Assembly (NCBI GenBank): GCA_035943935.1 | Contig: DASZBR010000017.1 | Coordinates: 62,001 to 126,000 of the forward strand | Direction: 5' to 3' | Source of the DNA: DASZBR01 sp035943935 | GTDB taxonomy: Bacteria; Pseudomonadota; Gammaproteobacteria; DASZBR01 | Length of the DNA stretch: 64,000 nt | Shown here: positions 18,302 through 29,300 of the stretch, one piece after another | How the letters are laid out: every line of letters begins with the position of its first letter | Numbering within the stretch: position 1 is the stretch's first letter | Made by a program: the position numbers and the translations under genes | Notes under the pieces: generated by a model | Database searches by the model: none | What the model was told of the DNA's origin: nothing | The model's input: only the letters and a program-made list of their open reading frames with translations

Positions 18302-19195
18302 ATGGCCATCCCCCAACACATATTGGATCGTCTGCAAAAAAACGATCCTGATATTGTTGGCTTGAGTTTAAGCAGAGAAGTCGAATCAGATGAAGATGTT
18401 GTTAAATTAGTTAAAGCACTAAAAGATAATACGCATTTGAGATGGCTGACGATTCAAGGACGGTGGGGTCAACCAAGTATTGGTGATAGAAGTGCGGCGC
18501 TTTTTCGTTCTTGTCATCATCTCGTTTATTTGGATCTCAGTTACAACAAAAATATTACCAATAGTGGTGCAGCGGCATTAGCATTAAATACCTCTCTTGA
18601 AACACTTTTTTTGCGGGGTTGCAGTGTTACTCCAGAAGGTCTTAAACTGTTTTTAAACCATGATAGGGTCTTTGATTTAAGAATCGCAATTACCTCTAGT
18701 CTCTCAGAAAAAATTACCGATGATGTTAAGGCAAAGCTCCAAGAGAATAAAGAAAAGTGGGAGTGTAAACTATTAGGGCAGAGACTTGAGAGGCTAAGTA
18801 CTAATGAGTTGAGTGAGGAATTTTATATCTTCGTCAGGGAAAATCCAACTCACATTCAAAAGCTTTTGAAGCCGATTCAAGACATGGCGGCAAAAGATTT
18901 CCGACACACAGAGAATGCCATAACGGTGGGGTTGATTTTGTCTAATCATTTATCGAAATTAACAGGAATGGTGGCAAAGAAAGCGGCGGTGTATGCGCAA
19001 CGATACCGTATATTGCGTGAAGCGCCGCACGAAGAGTGTATAGCGTTTCAATCTGAGCGGAGATTGGAAAGAAAACGTTCGAGATCGTATTCGCTTACGC
19101 CTCCATCAGAAGCTACAGAAAGAAAAGCAGTTAAGTCTCAATCACTTTCGCTTTCACCGCCGCCTACACCTTGTTCGCTGTCACAATCAATTTAG
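18302..19195 (+). CDS. Small leucine-rich repeat protein
   Basis: The 297-residue protein has three or four ribonuclease-inhibitor-type LRRs (about residues 15-130: HLRWLTIQG, HLVYLDLSYN, SLETLFLRGC). A helical region follows, then a Ser/Pro/Arg-rich tail ending SLSQSI. There is no signal peptide or membrane segment. It begins 8 bases after msbA, so it is probably transcribed from the msbA promoter. LRRs of this class bind proteins, and a role as a secreted host-interaction protein is inferred only from its neighbours. The disordered tail would suit a C-terminal type IV secretion signal but is not diagnostic. Confidence 0.72.
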   Translation: MAIPQHILDRLQKNDPDIVGLSLSREVESDEDVVKLVKALKDNTHLRWLTIQGRWGQPSIGDRSAALFRSCHHLVYLDLSYNKNITNSGAAALALNTSLETLFLRGCSVTPEGLKLFLNHDRVFDLRIAITSSLSEKITDDVKAKLQENKEKWECKLLGQRLERLSTNELSEEFYIFVRENPTHIQKLLKPIQDMAAKDFRHTENAITVGLILSNHLSKLTGMVAKKAAVYAQRYRILREAPHEECIAFQSERRLERKRSRSYSLTPPSEATERKAVKSQSLSLSPPPTPCSLSQSI

Positions 19196-19273
19196 TTAGG
19201 GAAATATCATTTATAATAAAATAAACCGTCTGAACAGGTTGTAGAAATATTAGTACATCAGGTACCATTGGTT

Positions 19274-19303
19274 TTGAAAGGGTATTATGTAAAGTAGTAT
19301 TAG
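19274..19303 (+). promoter_or_regulatory. Weak promoter candidate for the 2322-residue protein gene
   Basis: TTGAAA (19274-19279) and TATTAG (19298-19303) are 18 bases apart in the 147-base gap before the giant gene. The -10 matches poorly. Nothing else was recognised in this gap apart from the GGGAG Shine-Dalgarno at its end, and no PmrA-like box is present. Confidence 0.28.
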
Positions 19304-19342
19304 TTTCTTCAGGGACTAGAAAACGAATAACAGGGAGCAGTT

Positions 19343-22300
19343 ATGCAGGATTCAACTGATTCATTTAGTTGGCTTTTTGAGGCATTAAAGCGCAACTATC
19401 AAAGCAAAACCAACTGGGTTCAAATTGCCGAGAGCTTTTGTCGTCTTGCAGAATGTTACGACAAAGTGCGTAATCCAAAAGAAACTGCAACTTTACTGCT
19501 CGATTCCCTCCTGTTTTTACTCGATGAATCATTTCATGCTGATCTTATACCCAAATATGTCAGCGAGTGTTGCAATCATCTTTTTAGAATACAGAAATCC
19601 CAAGCAATCTTGCCTGTTCTACAGCGTTTAAAACATCACGGATATTATTTTCTTGCACACGATGGTACGGCTTCACTTGAAACAGTCGACGAAAATTTTG
19701 AGCGAGAACTTGCGTTTGCGATTGGAAATCACTATCGAAATCAAGGATATTATCGTCTTAGTCAGTTTTATTTTGCGTATGGTCAATGTTCTTTTGTCGA
19801 AATGAGAAGAAATGAAAATATATTTTTAGCGGAACTGTTTTGTGACGAAAATAATATGTTCATGCTAAATCAATATAGATTAGCGATTTTTCAAGGTTGG
19901 GATCAGTGTACAGTTGTTCTTGAAAAACTTTTTACGTTGGGAAATTATTTTTGGGCAGTAGAAGACTTCGAGCGCGCTAAAAGAATTTATAAAAAAATAG
20001 CGGTATTGTTGAAAGAGCATGGGCGCGACAAAGGTAATTTTCTTGCAAGATGTGCAGAAGGGGTCGGGAAACTTGATTTAAATATTGGGTATTCCGAAGT
20101 TTTTCTAGCACAGCCAGTGTCTTCGCGGTGTCTGACCCGAAATGCGGAAACTGAAAAAAACTGGTCAGGGTATGTTAAAGAAAATGTTATTAAAGTTTTA
20201 TGCGAAGAGGCTATTCAAGATTTAGGTCCTGCGCCTTGTCAGTTTAGTGTGGAAACATTAGGTTCATTGGCGAGAGATGAAGCGTGTTTATATTCTGATT
20301 TAGAATTTGCAATTATATGGCGTCGGCCCCCTGGCTCTATCGCCACAGATGCGGAAATAAGAAGTTATTTTCGCCAGTTTATTTTTCTGCTGGAACTTAA
20401 AGTGATTTCGTTAGGTGAAACTAACGAAATATCAATGAATTCTGACTTCTCTACAGAGTCAAAAGACAGTCGTGTTTTTGTAAAGCAGCGTATGCGTCGA
20501 GGATTACAGTTTGATGAAGGTGACAATTATCCTTTCAGCAGCTTACACCAAAATGAATTATTTCTTGAGATTCCACTTAAACCAACGCTGAGTGCTGATA
20601 GAGTCATCAAATATAATATTGTTGAGTCTTGTTATACATATGGTGACGAAAGTCTTTCCAGAGATTTTAGAGATCAGATTCGATCGCTATTGGATAAAGA
20701 TAATCTTCGTCAAAAAATGGCATTAGATTTATTGGATCAAGAATTTTTTACTTGTTCTACTCCGATTGAAGGTTCTGAAACTTTCCATGTTAAAGCGCAC
20801 TTATTAAAAATCCCTCAATGGGGCATCAAAGCCATGGCCCTCTACTACGGCATTGAAGAGCGCAATACTTTATTACGTATCGATGCTCTTGTTCAGAGAC
20901 ATATCTTAACGCCAGAAGCAGGCGACCTCTTCAAAAGATTAATTACAAATACGCTTAATCTGAGAATGAAATTGCATCGTGAACACCAATCAGAATACGA
21001 TATGTTGCCCGTTGAGCAAGCTCACGATTTAGCGCTGAATCCTGCTTTACTGAAATTTTTTAATAACTGGCATGATAACCCTAATGCCCGACATCTTGGT
21101 GCTGATTTAGTTCAAGCCGCATGGCAATTAGAACTTTCTCGCGAAATTGTTGACCCTCACAAAAAAACAACAGTTTGTATTCATGGTCTTGCTGAGGAAC
21201 CAGTCTATTTAAAAGAAGCGCTTTGCGAAACATGGATTGATCCTAAGACAGGCGAATTCAACGCATCCTTACGCAAGCTAGAGGATGGTAATCGCGTTGT
21301 GGTTCCTGCAGGTGTAGCCAGTTTTGTGAAAGCACGACCCGAAGGTCCAGGTACGCAAAAAGCGGTCAGCCGTTTTTGTAATTTATTTGGTGGTGATGGA
21401 TTACCGGCAAAACTCTGCTTTTTTGAGCATGTTGAAACGAAAGTTAAATATCCTGTTTTATTTTCTGCGCACCGGGGTGAAACTTTATTAAAGAAAAGGC
21501 GTCGAGGAGAAAGTCTCTCAACTCTCGAACCCGAGATTGATCACTATTACTATACCATCCGAATTTTTGAATGGTTATTACTGCATTTAGAAGATGTTAA
21601 AGATGACAATGTTACTTTTTTAAGACGTCTTTTTGGTCTTGTTGATGATGATCATGCTTTTGTTGAAAGTGTTGTGGAAGTACGTGAATTTCTTATACGT
21701 ATTATTAAATTAAAAGCCAAAAGCATTTTGCCGTGTTTTGAAGCTGTTCGAAATAAGCCGATGGATGCTGAAGCCAAAGCCTGGTTTTTATCACTAAATT
21801 TGGGGCAGTTTCTTAGGCAGTGGTTAGCAGATTCCGCTGAAGATGAAGAGAGCTTAACTTTTGATCGCGCAGAACTTCTTGCATGGGCAGAGCATAAAAC
21901 AGATCCCAGTATTGTTCAGTGGTTACTCGAAGAGGGAATGACGGGTGATTTGTATGCACGTTTTTATCGATTACAACAAGCGTTGCGATCAATCGAAGAA
22001 GATGCACCGGTGACATTGTTGGATGCAATCTGTCGCGTAGAACCACATGTAGGAGCCATTTATAAAGAAGTATTTGATCCAATAAATGGCTGGAATACAC
22101 CTGAAGATCGTTTTGCAAATCTGCGCACGGATTATAAAGTTATTCTCGAGCGAGATGATGTTGTGAAGTATCAATCGCAACATGTCGTCAAAGAACGTGT
22201 CATGCGTTCTATTTCACTTCCTCAAGAGCAAAAATCTAAACCTACTTTGCATGAATTAATTACGAAGGGAGAGTTTTATACGCCGAGGAAAGCGTTAGAT

Positions 22301-25300
22301 GAATTGACGCGAGTTGAAAGTTCTTTCCAAGAACGTGAGAGACTTTTTGAAGCGTTAAGCAATGGAAAATGCGATATCTCTCATTTTAGAAATCAGCCGA
22401 GTTTCTTAAAAGAATATATTATTAATAGATTGAATTGGAAAAATTTACCTTCGTTTCAGGAGTCTGAAGATTTGCCTGAAGAAGTACGGAGAAAACGTCG
22501 TTTAGCGTGGCAAAAAAAATTATTGTCATGTTTATATGGTGTGAGCTTACGTGAACTTACGTTGACGGATTGTGATGGCTTAGATAACGACGTTCTTCTT
22601 AAAATTACAGAATCTTGTCCTGAACTGCGTGTTTTAGAGGTTCGTGGTTGTCAAAATTTAACAGGTAATGTTATTCGTGATGTTGCTTCGACGTGTCCTA
22701 ATTTAGTACGACTGGATGTGAGTGGAACTAACATTAGTTCAATTAAAGTCAGACCTTTTGGTAGTATTCCATTTCCGAAATTACTGCGTTTAAAAACAGA
22801 AGGTTGTAGAGCACTTGATGTGGTACGGCTTGATTGCCCTGAATTATTATCGATGACATCAACGGGTTGTGTTGCGCTTGAAGGGGTGAGATTAAATTCT
22901 ACTAAAGTACAGCGTTTAGAGTTTGCGGGATGTGAAAGATTGGTGGAGTTGGGTTTGGGTGAAGGGGGGTTACTTGATTTAAAAGAAGTGAATGTAAGGT
23001 TGTGTCATGCACTATCAAAGAAACAACTAGAACGAGTGTATAGGCAATCTCCGAACCTTAACATTTTTTCATTAAATATTGAATCTCCTGAAGATATTGT
23101 TGTGTTACTTAGGGATGACGATGTCGTGTTAGAGGAACCAGATCATATTTTTAAGCTTATGCTTGTTGGTGCCAGTGGTATAGGCAAATCCTGTTTTTTA
23201 ACAAGATATTTGGATGGTGTTTTCAATGAGGGCGTGATTGCAACAACAGGTGCTGACATTAGAACTAAAAAGTTAAAAATACTTGGCAGTACTTGCGCGC
23301 TTCAAGTTTTGGATAGTGCAGGACGAGAAAGATTTAGAGAAGTTCGCGAGTCATATTATAAAGAGGTTGATGGTGTTGTTGTGTTTTTTGATTTGACAAA
23401 TAAGAAATCTTTTTCCCAAGTTTCAGAATTTTTTGAAGAAATATATGATGCTGCTCCGGAAAATTGCTCAGTAGTCCTCGTTGGGTTGATGGCTGAGTTT
23501 GTAGAGCTAAGACAAGTTGGGTTCGATGAAGGAAAGCAACTTGCTGATCGGTTTGGTGTTGCTTATTTTGAAGCTGCTGTGAGAGATAATACTAATGTCA
23601 GAGAAGTTTTTGAGAAAATGGCTGGGATGGTGTATGAGAGGGAAGTTTTAAAAATACCTGTTGTTAGTAGAAGTATTGTTGGGGTCCCTAAAAAAGTAGT
23701 GCAATCAGTTGTGCCTGCGTTACCTTCACCGAATAAGAGTAAATCGAAAGACTATGATCATGAATTTAAGATTTGTTTGATTGGGGATGGCGGGACTGGA
23801 AAATCGAGCTTTTTGTTGCAGCATATAGACAAAAGGTTTAAGCCTGATATTGAAGGAACCATTGGTCTTGAGTTTGGCTCAAGTGTACTAAAAATTCATG
23901 GGGGTACGTGTAAGCTTCAGATGTGGGATATGGAGGGCGCGGAAAGCAGTCGTTCTATAAATCGCTCGTTTTATAGGGGTTCACAAGGATTTATAGTGTT
24001 TTTTGATGTAAGTCGGAGAGAGAGTTTTAACCATTTGATTGATTGGATTGAAGACACACTGGAACAATGTCCTGAAGGCTCGATTATTATAGTTGGAATG
24101 AAAGTAGATTTAGCGAATAAACGAATGGTTGCGAGAGATGAAGGGGAAAAGCTTGCTCGACAGTTTGGCACTCTCTATTTCGAAGCTTCTGCAAAAACTA
24201 GCGAAAATGTTGACGAAGTTTTTGAGAAATTATCTGAGATGATTTATGAGAAGGAGGTTTTAAAGAAGACTGCTTTAATTAAAAGTGCTGCTGCAGTTCC
24301 TAAAAAAGTAGCGAAAGCAGTTATGCCTGTGTTACACCTATCTAATAACAGTAAACAAAAGAGTAGGGAGCGCCTTTTTAAAGTTTATTTGTCAATGCCT
24401 GATGAAGTTGGAAATATATTGCTCGCATTTACAGATAATACCCAGAAATTTTTGTTAACGAGTGATTCTGAGTTTGGAGACAATGAATTAGAAACAACCC
24501 TCAAATTACAAAATGACGAGGAGATAGGAAATAAAGATTTTCGTTCGATACTGCGTTCATATGAGAAAGCTTTGCTGGGAGTTATAGTATGTTTCGTCGT
24601 AGAAGATAGAGATACATTTCTTTGCTTGTCTTCAAAGCTTGAAGAGATAGCAAAATATGGGCGGTCTAAATATCCTATGGTTGTAGTGGGGTGGATATCA
24701 GGTTTGGCAAGTGAACGAGAAGTTTCACATGAAGAGGCAGCGGCGCTTGCTCAAAAATTTGGATTTGCCTATCGTGAAAGTTTAATGAACGTAGACAGTG
24801 AAGAAGCATCAACTATTTTTGAAACTATAGCCGACATGATTTACGAAGAAAAGTTACTTCATCGACCAATCGAACAGATGCGAACAGAAGTTTCAAGTCT
24901 TAATCCACCAAATTTAAATGGGATTACAGTGAGGGTTGCTCAAACTCGATATGGGTTGAGCCTCAGATTAAGTTCGCCAAAAAAAGATTTTAGAGAATTA
25001 AATCTTATTACTGATGATCTTATTTATTACTTTGAGAGTGCGAATCATTGTTTGAGAATAAATAAGCAAAAAAAATCTGAAGCGGAGGCTATGACAGTAC
25101 CATGTGAATTTTTATTTAAGATGGTATCAATAGGTTATAAGAACATTGGAAAAACAGCGCTGATAAAAAGGTATGTAAATGACATTTACTCTGACAAGTT
25201 CCAAGGCACCTTTGGTGTAGATTTTTCTAAGAAACAAATAAATATTATGCAAAATAACATTACCCTACAAATATGGGATTTTGATTGGATAAGCAACAAC

Positions 25301-26311
25301 ATGCGCGATGTTTATTTAAGAGACACTAATGGATTTATATTAACTTTTAGCTTGGCCTCTAGATCTTCATTTTTTTATATATTGAGGCTTCTTGAGGAAT
25401 TATTAGACGCTATTGGTAAAGTAGGTTATGCACATCAATGTACACCGTTTAGCCCGATAATTTTGGTGGGCCTCAGATCAGATTTAACCGAAAGCAGACA
25501 AGTTAAAACAGAAGAAGCAGAAGCAGTAGCTCGAGTTCTCGGTATTCCTTACATTGAAACCTCAGCAAGAGATAATATTCTTGTCGAAGAAGCTTTTGAA
25601 ACTTTAGCGAGAGTGATGTTGGAAAATGCTTTGTCTACCACAGTTAGCGTTAATAATTTAGTTGCAGGTGATTCGTTTAATCGCGAAAGCTGTGAAAGTA
25701 CTCTTCGATCATTTGGAGCAACCATTGATGGTGGCTTTCATGTGAATTGTCGCGAGGCTGGTGGAGTGGCTAAGGTCAAAGTCCTCAGAAATGTCATGAA
25801 AGTATTAGAGAAGATAGCAGACACTGATTGTCCGGAGTTATTCCGGATTGCATGTAGGTATAGAACTAGTGAATATCCCGAGATTGCAGAAGATGCGAAT
25901 AGAATTTTAGAGAAATATATAAATTCTCCTGCATTTGTCCTAAGGATTTTTGAAGATCTTGGGTATGAAGAATATAAAGTTATAGGTGGGGCTGAGAGTA
26001 GACTAGGGATCTTGGAGAATTTTGATTCTCAAAAAATTGTTCTTGTTTGTGTTGAAAACATGGTGCATGCGTCTCCTGTTGTTAGAGCTGGAGTACGCAA
26101 AGCACTTGAAAAATTAAGAGTGCTGGAATCGCCTGAAATTATTCAAGCTTATAAAGAAGCCGAAGTCGCTCTCGCAAAAATAAACGGCCCCACCCCCGCC
26201 CAAATCATCCCAAGAACAAATAGCCCAATACATTCACCACGAGTATCCCATGTTGTAACGCAAGCAAGCGCCCCCGTTTCAACACTAGAACGCAGTTCTT
26301 TGGAAAAGTAG
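19343..26311 (+). CDS. Giant multidomain protein: nucleotidyltransferase-like, kinase-like, LRR and four Rab-like GTPase domains
   Basis: This protein has 2322 residues. In order it has a TPR-like helical N-terminus (1-270) and a DUF294/PII-uridylyltransferase-type nucleotidyltransferase core (GSLARDE at 307-313, then Asp319 and Glu321 as the DxE pair). A kinase-like lobe follows, with Lys663 in FVKARPEGPG, HLEDVKDDN at 748-756 and VDDDHAF near 770. Cysteine-type LRRs cover about 1067-1240. Four Rab-like domains lie at about 1267-1433, 1473-1638, 1676-1836 and 1921-2096, with HEAT-like helices to the end. P-loop lysines are Lys1282, Lys1487 and Lys1937; the third domain has none. No domain keeps the Gln of the DTAGQ motif. 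No signal peptide is seen. GGGAG precedes the ATG. Domain matches are read from motifs. Action in host membrane traffic is inference. Confidence 0.75.
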   Translation: MQDSTDSFSWLFEALKRNYQSKTNWVQIAESFCRLAECYDKVRNPKETATLLLDSLLFLLDESFHADLIPKYVSECCNHLFRIQKSQAILPVLQRLKHHGYYFLAHDGTASLETVDENFERELAFAIGNHYRNQGYYRLSQFYFAYGQCSFVEMRRNENIFLAELFCDENNMFMLNQYRLAIFQGWDQCTVVLEKLFTLGNYFWAVEDFERAKRIYKKIAVLLKEHGRDKGNFLARCAEGVGKLDLNIGYSEVFLAQPVSSRCLTRNAETEKNWSGYVKENVIKVLCEEAIQDLGPAPCQFSVETLGSLARDEACLYSDLEFAIIWRRPPGSIATDAEIRSYFRQFIFLLELKVISLGETNEISMNSDFSTESKDSRVFVKQRMRRGLQFDEGDNYPFSSLHQNELFLEIPLKPTLSADRVIKYNIVESCYTYGDESLSRDFRDQIRSLLDKDNLRQKMALDLLDQEFFTCSTPIEGSETFHVKAHLLKIPQWGIKAMALYYGIEERNTLLRIDALVQRHILTPEAGDLFKRLITNTLNLRMKLHREHQSEYDMLPVEQAHDLALNPALLKFFNNWHDNPNARHLGADLVQAAWQLELSREIVDPHKKTTVCIHGLAEEPVYLKEALCETWIDPKTGEFNASLRKLEDGNRVVVPAGVASFVKARPEGPGTQKAVSRFCNLFGGDGLPAKLCFFEHVETKVKYPVLFSAHRGETLLKKRRRGESLSTLEPEIDHYYYTIRIFEWLLLHLEDVKDDNVTFLRRLFGLVDDDHAFVESVVEVREFLIRIIKLKAKSILPCFEAVRNKPMDAEAKAWFLSLNLGQFLRQWLADSAEDEESLTFDRAELLAWAEHKTDPSIVQWLLEEGMTGDLYARFYRLQQALRSIEEDAPVTLLDAICRVEPHVGAIYKEVFDPINGWNTPEDRFANLRTDYKVILERDDVVKYQSQHVVKERVMRSISLPQEQKSKPTLHELITKGEFYTPRKALDELTRVESSFQERERLFEALSNGKCDISHFRNQPSFLKEYIINRLNWKNLPSFQESEDLPEEVRRKRRLAWQKKLLSCLYGVSLRELTLTDCDGLDNDVLLKITESCPELRVLEVRGCQNLTGNVIRDVASTCPNLVRLDVSGTNISSIKVRPFGSIPFPKLLRLKTEGCRALDVVRLDCPELLSMTSTGCVALEGVRLNSTKVQRLEFAGCERLVELGLGEGGLLDLKEVNVRLCHALSKKQLERVYRQSPNLNIFSLNIESPEDIVVLLRDDDVVLEEPDHIFKLMLVGASGIGKSCFLTRYLDGVFNEGVIATTGADIRTKKLKILGSTCALQVLDSAGRERFREVRESYYKEVDGVVVFFDLTNKKSFSQVSEFFEEIYDAAPENCSVVLVGLMAEFVELRQVGFDEGKQLADRFGVAYFEAAVRDNTNVREVFEKMAGMVYEREVLKIPVVSRSIVGVPKKVVQSVVPALPSPNKSKSKDYDHEFKICLIGDGGTGKSSFLLQHIDKRFKPDIEGTIGLEFGSSVLKIHGGTCKLQMWDMEGAESSRSINRSFYRGSQGFIVFFDVSRRESFNHLIDWIEDTLEQCPEGSIIIVGMKVDLANKRMVARDEGEKLARQFGTLYFEASAKTSENVDEVFEKLSEMIYEKEVLKKTALIKSAAAVPKKVAKAVMPVLHLSNNSKQKSRERLFKVYLSMPDEVGNILLAFTDNTQKFLLTSDSEFGDNELETTLKLQNDEEIGNKDFRSILRSYEKALLGVIVCFVVEDRDTFLCLSSKLEEIAKYGRSKYPMVVVGWISGLASEREVSHEEAAALAQKFGFAYRESLMNVDSEEASTIFETIADMIYEEKLLHRPIEQMRTEVSSLNPPNLNGITVRVAQTRYGLSLRLSSPKKDFRELNLITDDLIYYFESANHCLRINKQKKSEAEAMTVPCEFLFKMVSIGYKNIGKTALIKRYVNDIYSDKFQGTFGVDFSKKQINIMQNNITLQIWDFDWISNNMRDVYLRDTNGFILTFSLASRSSFFYILRLLEELLDAIGKVGYAHQCTPFSPIILVGLRSDLTESRQVKTEEAEAVARVLGIPYIETSARDNILVEEAFETLARVMLENALSTTVSVNNLVAGDSFNRESCESTLRSFGATIDGGFHVNCREAGGVAKVKVLRNVMKVLEKIADTDCPELFRIACRYRTSEYPEIAEDANRILEKYINSPAFVLRIFEDLGYEEYKVIGGAESRLGILENFDSQKIVLVCVENMVHASPVVRAGVRKALEKLRVLESPEIIQAYKEAEVALAKINGPTPAQIIPRTNSPIHSPRVSHVVTQASAPVSTLERSSLEK

Positions 26312-26338
26312 TACTTTTAAACGTTAAGGAGAGTCATT

Positions 26339-29300
26339 ATGGAAGAAGTTGTCAAAGTAGTTGCAAAACCCGTTATCAGCGCGGACGAATCTCGCAGAGA
26401 TATCGATAAATTGAAAAATATGTTTGCAAGAATTTTTTCGCTCAAATGTGCCTATTTAGATGAATTAAATAAATTGGATAATAAAGCTAAACAATTGCTA
26501 TTGGATGATTTACGCAGTTACAGAAATAAAGATGCTTATGCAAATCGTGTGCTTGACGAATTAGATACCTCTTATCGCGGTCGTTCTCATCAAATCGATA
26601 GTTATTTTAAATCGCTCATTGAGCGTTTGAAGACGTTTATGATGAAAGTCGCGGTTGAAATGTTAGACGAAACGTTTCAACTATTATCGAGCTTAGAAAA
26701 AAAATACCACGATCGAGAGGATATTCTGGGTGCCATCAGCGAACATAGAAAATCACTGAATAAATTAAATTTTTCCATTGTTGATGAATATGCAGATCAT
26801 CTTCGATATGAATTCTGCAAACAATACCGTGCGGTTGAAACAATCCAAGAGCGGAATGCATTAATACGTGCAAATATCACTGCACGAACGCGATTAATTG
26901 ATCGATGGGAACAATTACTTCCAGCTGAGAAAAGATTTCTTGGTTTTGAAAGTGATTTCAATGCCTTGGATCTTTCTGCAATGGATTTATCTGGTCTTGA
27001 TTTAAGACGCTCACGTTTTGCGGGATGTTGTTTTCGGCAAACGGATCTTCGCAATAGTACGTGTGTACCAGACCAATTTTTACATTCACGAAGTATGGGT
27101 GAAGCAGTGATGGATGCAGGAATGGTTGATGAAGTTTTAGCTCAAAAAAAGAATCGAACTTCAATTATGAGAAAAGAACTCGAAGAAAACTTTTTAGAAA
27201 GACAGGAACAAGTCGATGCGCTTCGGTTGTTACCTCGATTAGTTTGTTTGGACAAATTACCTAATTTAGAAGATATCTCAGCTAAGATACTTCAAATGAT
27301 GGTAGTTGTTTTAATTGGAACGGGTTATATCAATAAATTACCCGATGAAGATGAGTTTTCTATTAAAAGCTTGAGTATTAAGCCAAGTAACTTAGATTTA
27401 ACAGGGAAAACGCGTGCTGAGCTCTTAGCAATATATGAACGTATATTAAAAGCCAGAGGAATGAAATTAAGCGAAGAGGTGCTTCTTTATGCGCGAGAAC
27501 ATCAGTTTTCTGCTGCGTATGAAAGACTTGAAGGTGAGCACGGAGCATTAGAGAGATTTGAGTGGTTGATCAGTGGGCTGCCTTTAGAAGTACGTGAAGA
27601 GCACGAGAAGTTTATTGCAGAAAAAAGAGAAGTTTTACGCGACCTAAAAAAGAATAAAGAAAAACACCAGCGGGAATATCTGCAAGCCTCTATTAATGCG
27701 TTTATTACACATTTACACAAAGCGGATGAAGAAGACATCAATCTGACTCCATCAACACGCATTGGGTCAGCGTTAGATGGAGCACGTAAGCGAGATGATG
27801 TAGTCGTTGATTTAACGGGAGTTGAATTAACAAAGGAATTGTTAGCCGCATATAAGGGAATTGATTTTAGTTTTGTTCACGTCATCCTCACATCAGCACA
27901 AGAAAAAGTGTTGCCGTGGAAATATCGTGAGCAACGTTATGTTCGCTTAATGCAAGCTGTTGAAAATGAAGATTTACGTGAAATTGCAGTTTGTTGTAGA
28001 CAAGGTTTAAGCGTAAATCATCTTAATGAAGCAGGTCGTTCTCCTTTTATGAAAGCGTGCGCGGAGAATAGAGCAACCGTGGTTGATTTTATGTTGCAGC
28101 GTTGTGGTGCAAAAGAAGCGTTGAAATCGCAATCACCTAATGAAACAGCAGGGCAATGGTCGGTACTCGAGACAGCGTTAGTGATGGGTAACGATGCTGT
28201 GGCCGATGCATTAATCAAGCACGGCGCTGAAGTCAGTTTTATTGCTGCAGTAATGCTCGACCGTCTATCCGCGTATAACGGCAAAGTAACAGCAGAAAAA
28301 ATTAACGCGGTATATTTGGGAGGAACTTTACCTTTATTTGTTGCCATTAGAAAAAAGCACCGAGATTTAGTTTCGTGGTTATTGCAAAATGGTGCAGATG
28401 TTCGCTTACAAGAAGGTCAAAAAACAGCATTAAAAGAAGCTGTCTTGAGTGGTGATCTAGGTATTGTCAAAACCATTCATAAATGTGGTGGTGTGATTAC
28501 TTTGGAATTAATACGATTAGCATGTGAAAAAGATTTTCTTGAGATCGCTCAATATTTTACTTCTGAAGCGCCAGATAAAATTGATTTGTATTCTGCATTG
28601 TTTGTGAAGCGCCCACAGCATGAAATTGATAAACAGATAAAAGGAGATTGTAAAACAGTTCAACCCGATGGGCTTACGCCATTGGCGACCGCTTGTTTTG
28701 CAGGAAATGCGGATGCAGTACGAGATTTTTTGAGGCGAGGTGCAGATGATCATCTTTATATTCCTTCTAAACGACATACATCGCCGGGCAGCGCTGAAAT
28801 TCCTTTGTTTTACGCAACGATGGCAAGACGAGCCGATGTTGTAGAATATTTGGTTCATCAAGAGGGCGTCTCGCCAACCACTATCGTAAAAGAAAGTACC
28901 TCTCCACTTGCTGAAGCGGTGCGTCGTAATTTTACAGATATTGTAATGATCATGCTTAGACCCAACTCAACTATAAGAATCGCCGTTAATCTTGATGCAC
29001 AAGATGCAAGTGGTAATACTGTTCTATCGATAGCAGTGCGAAATGGTGCGGTTGACGTTGTAAAAGCATTACTTGAAAGCGGTGCAAGTCCTTATATTGC
29101 GGATAGTATAGGAAATCTTCCTTTGCATTATGCTCGCAGTGAAGGGCTTACTGAAATTGCAGAAATTTTAGAACATGCCATGCTAAATCCAAAAAATAAG
29201 CATAAGGATACGCCGAAGGAAGTTGCTAAAAAAGCGCGTGAATCTGCTCCCGTTTCTGTAGAAAAAGCGGGTTGGGATGCGTATTTTGATTCTGTTGCGG

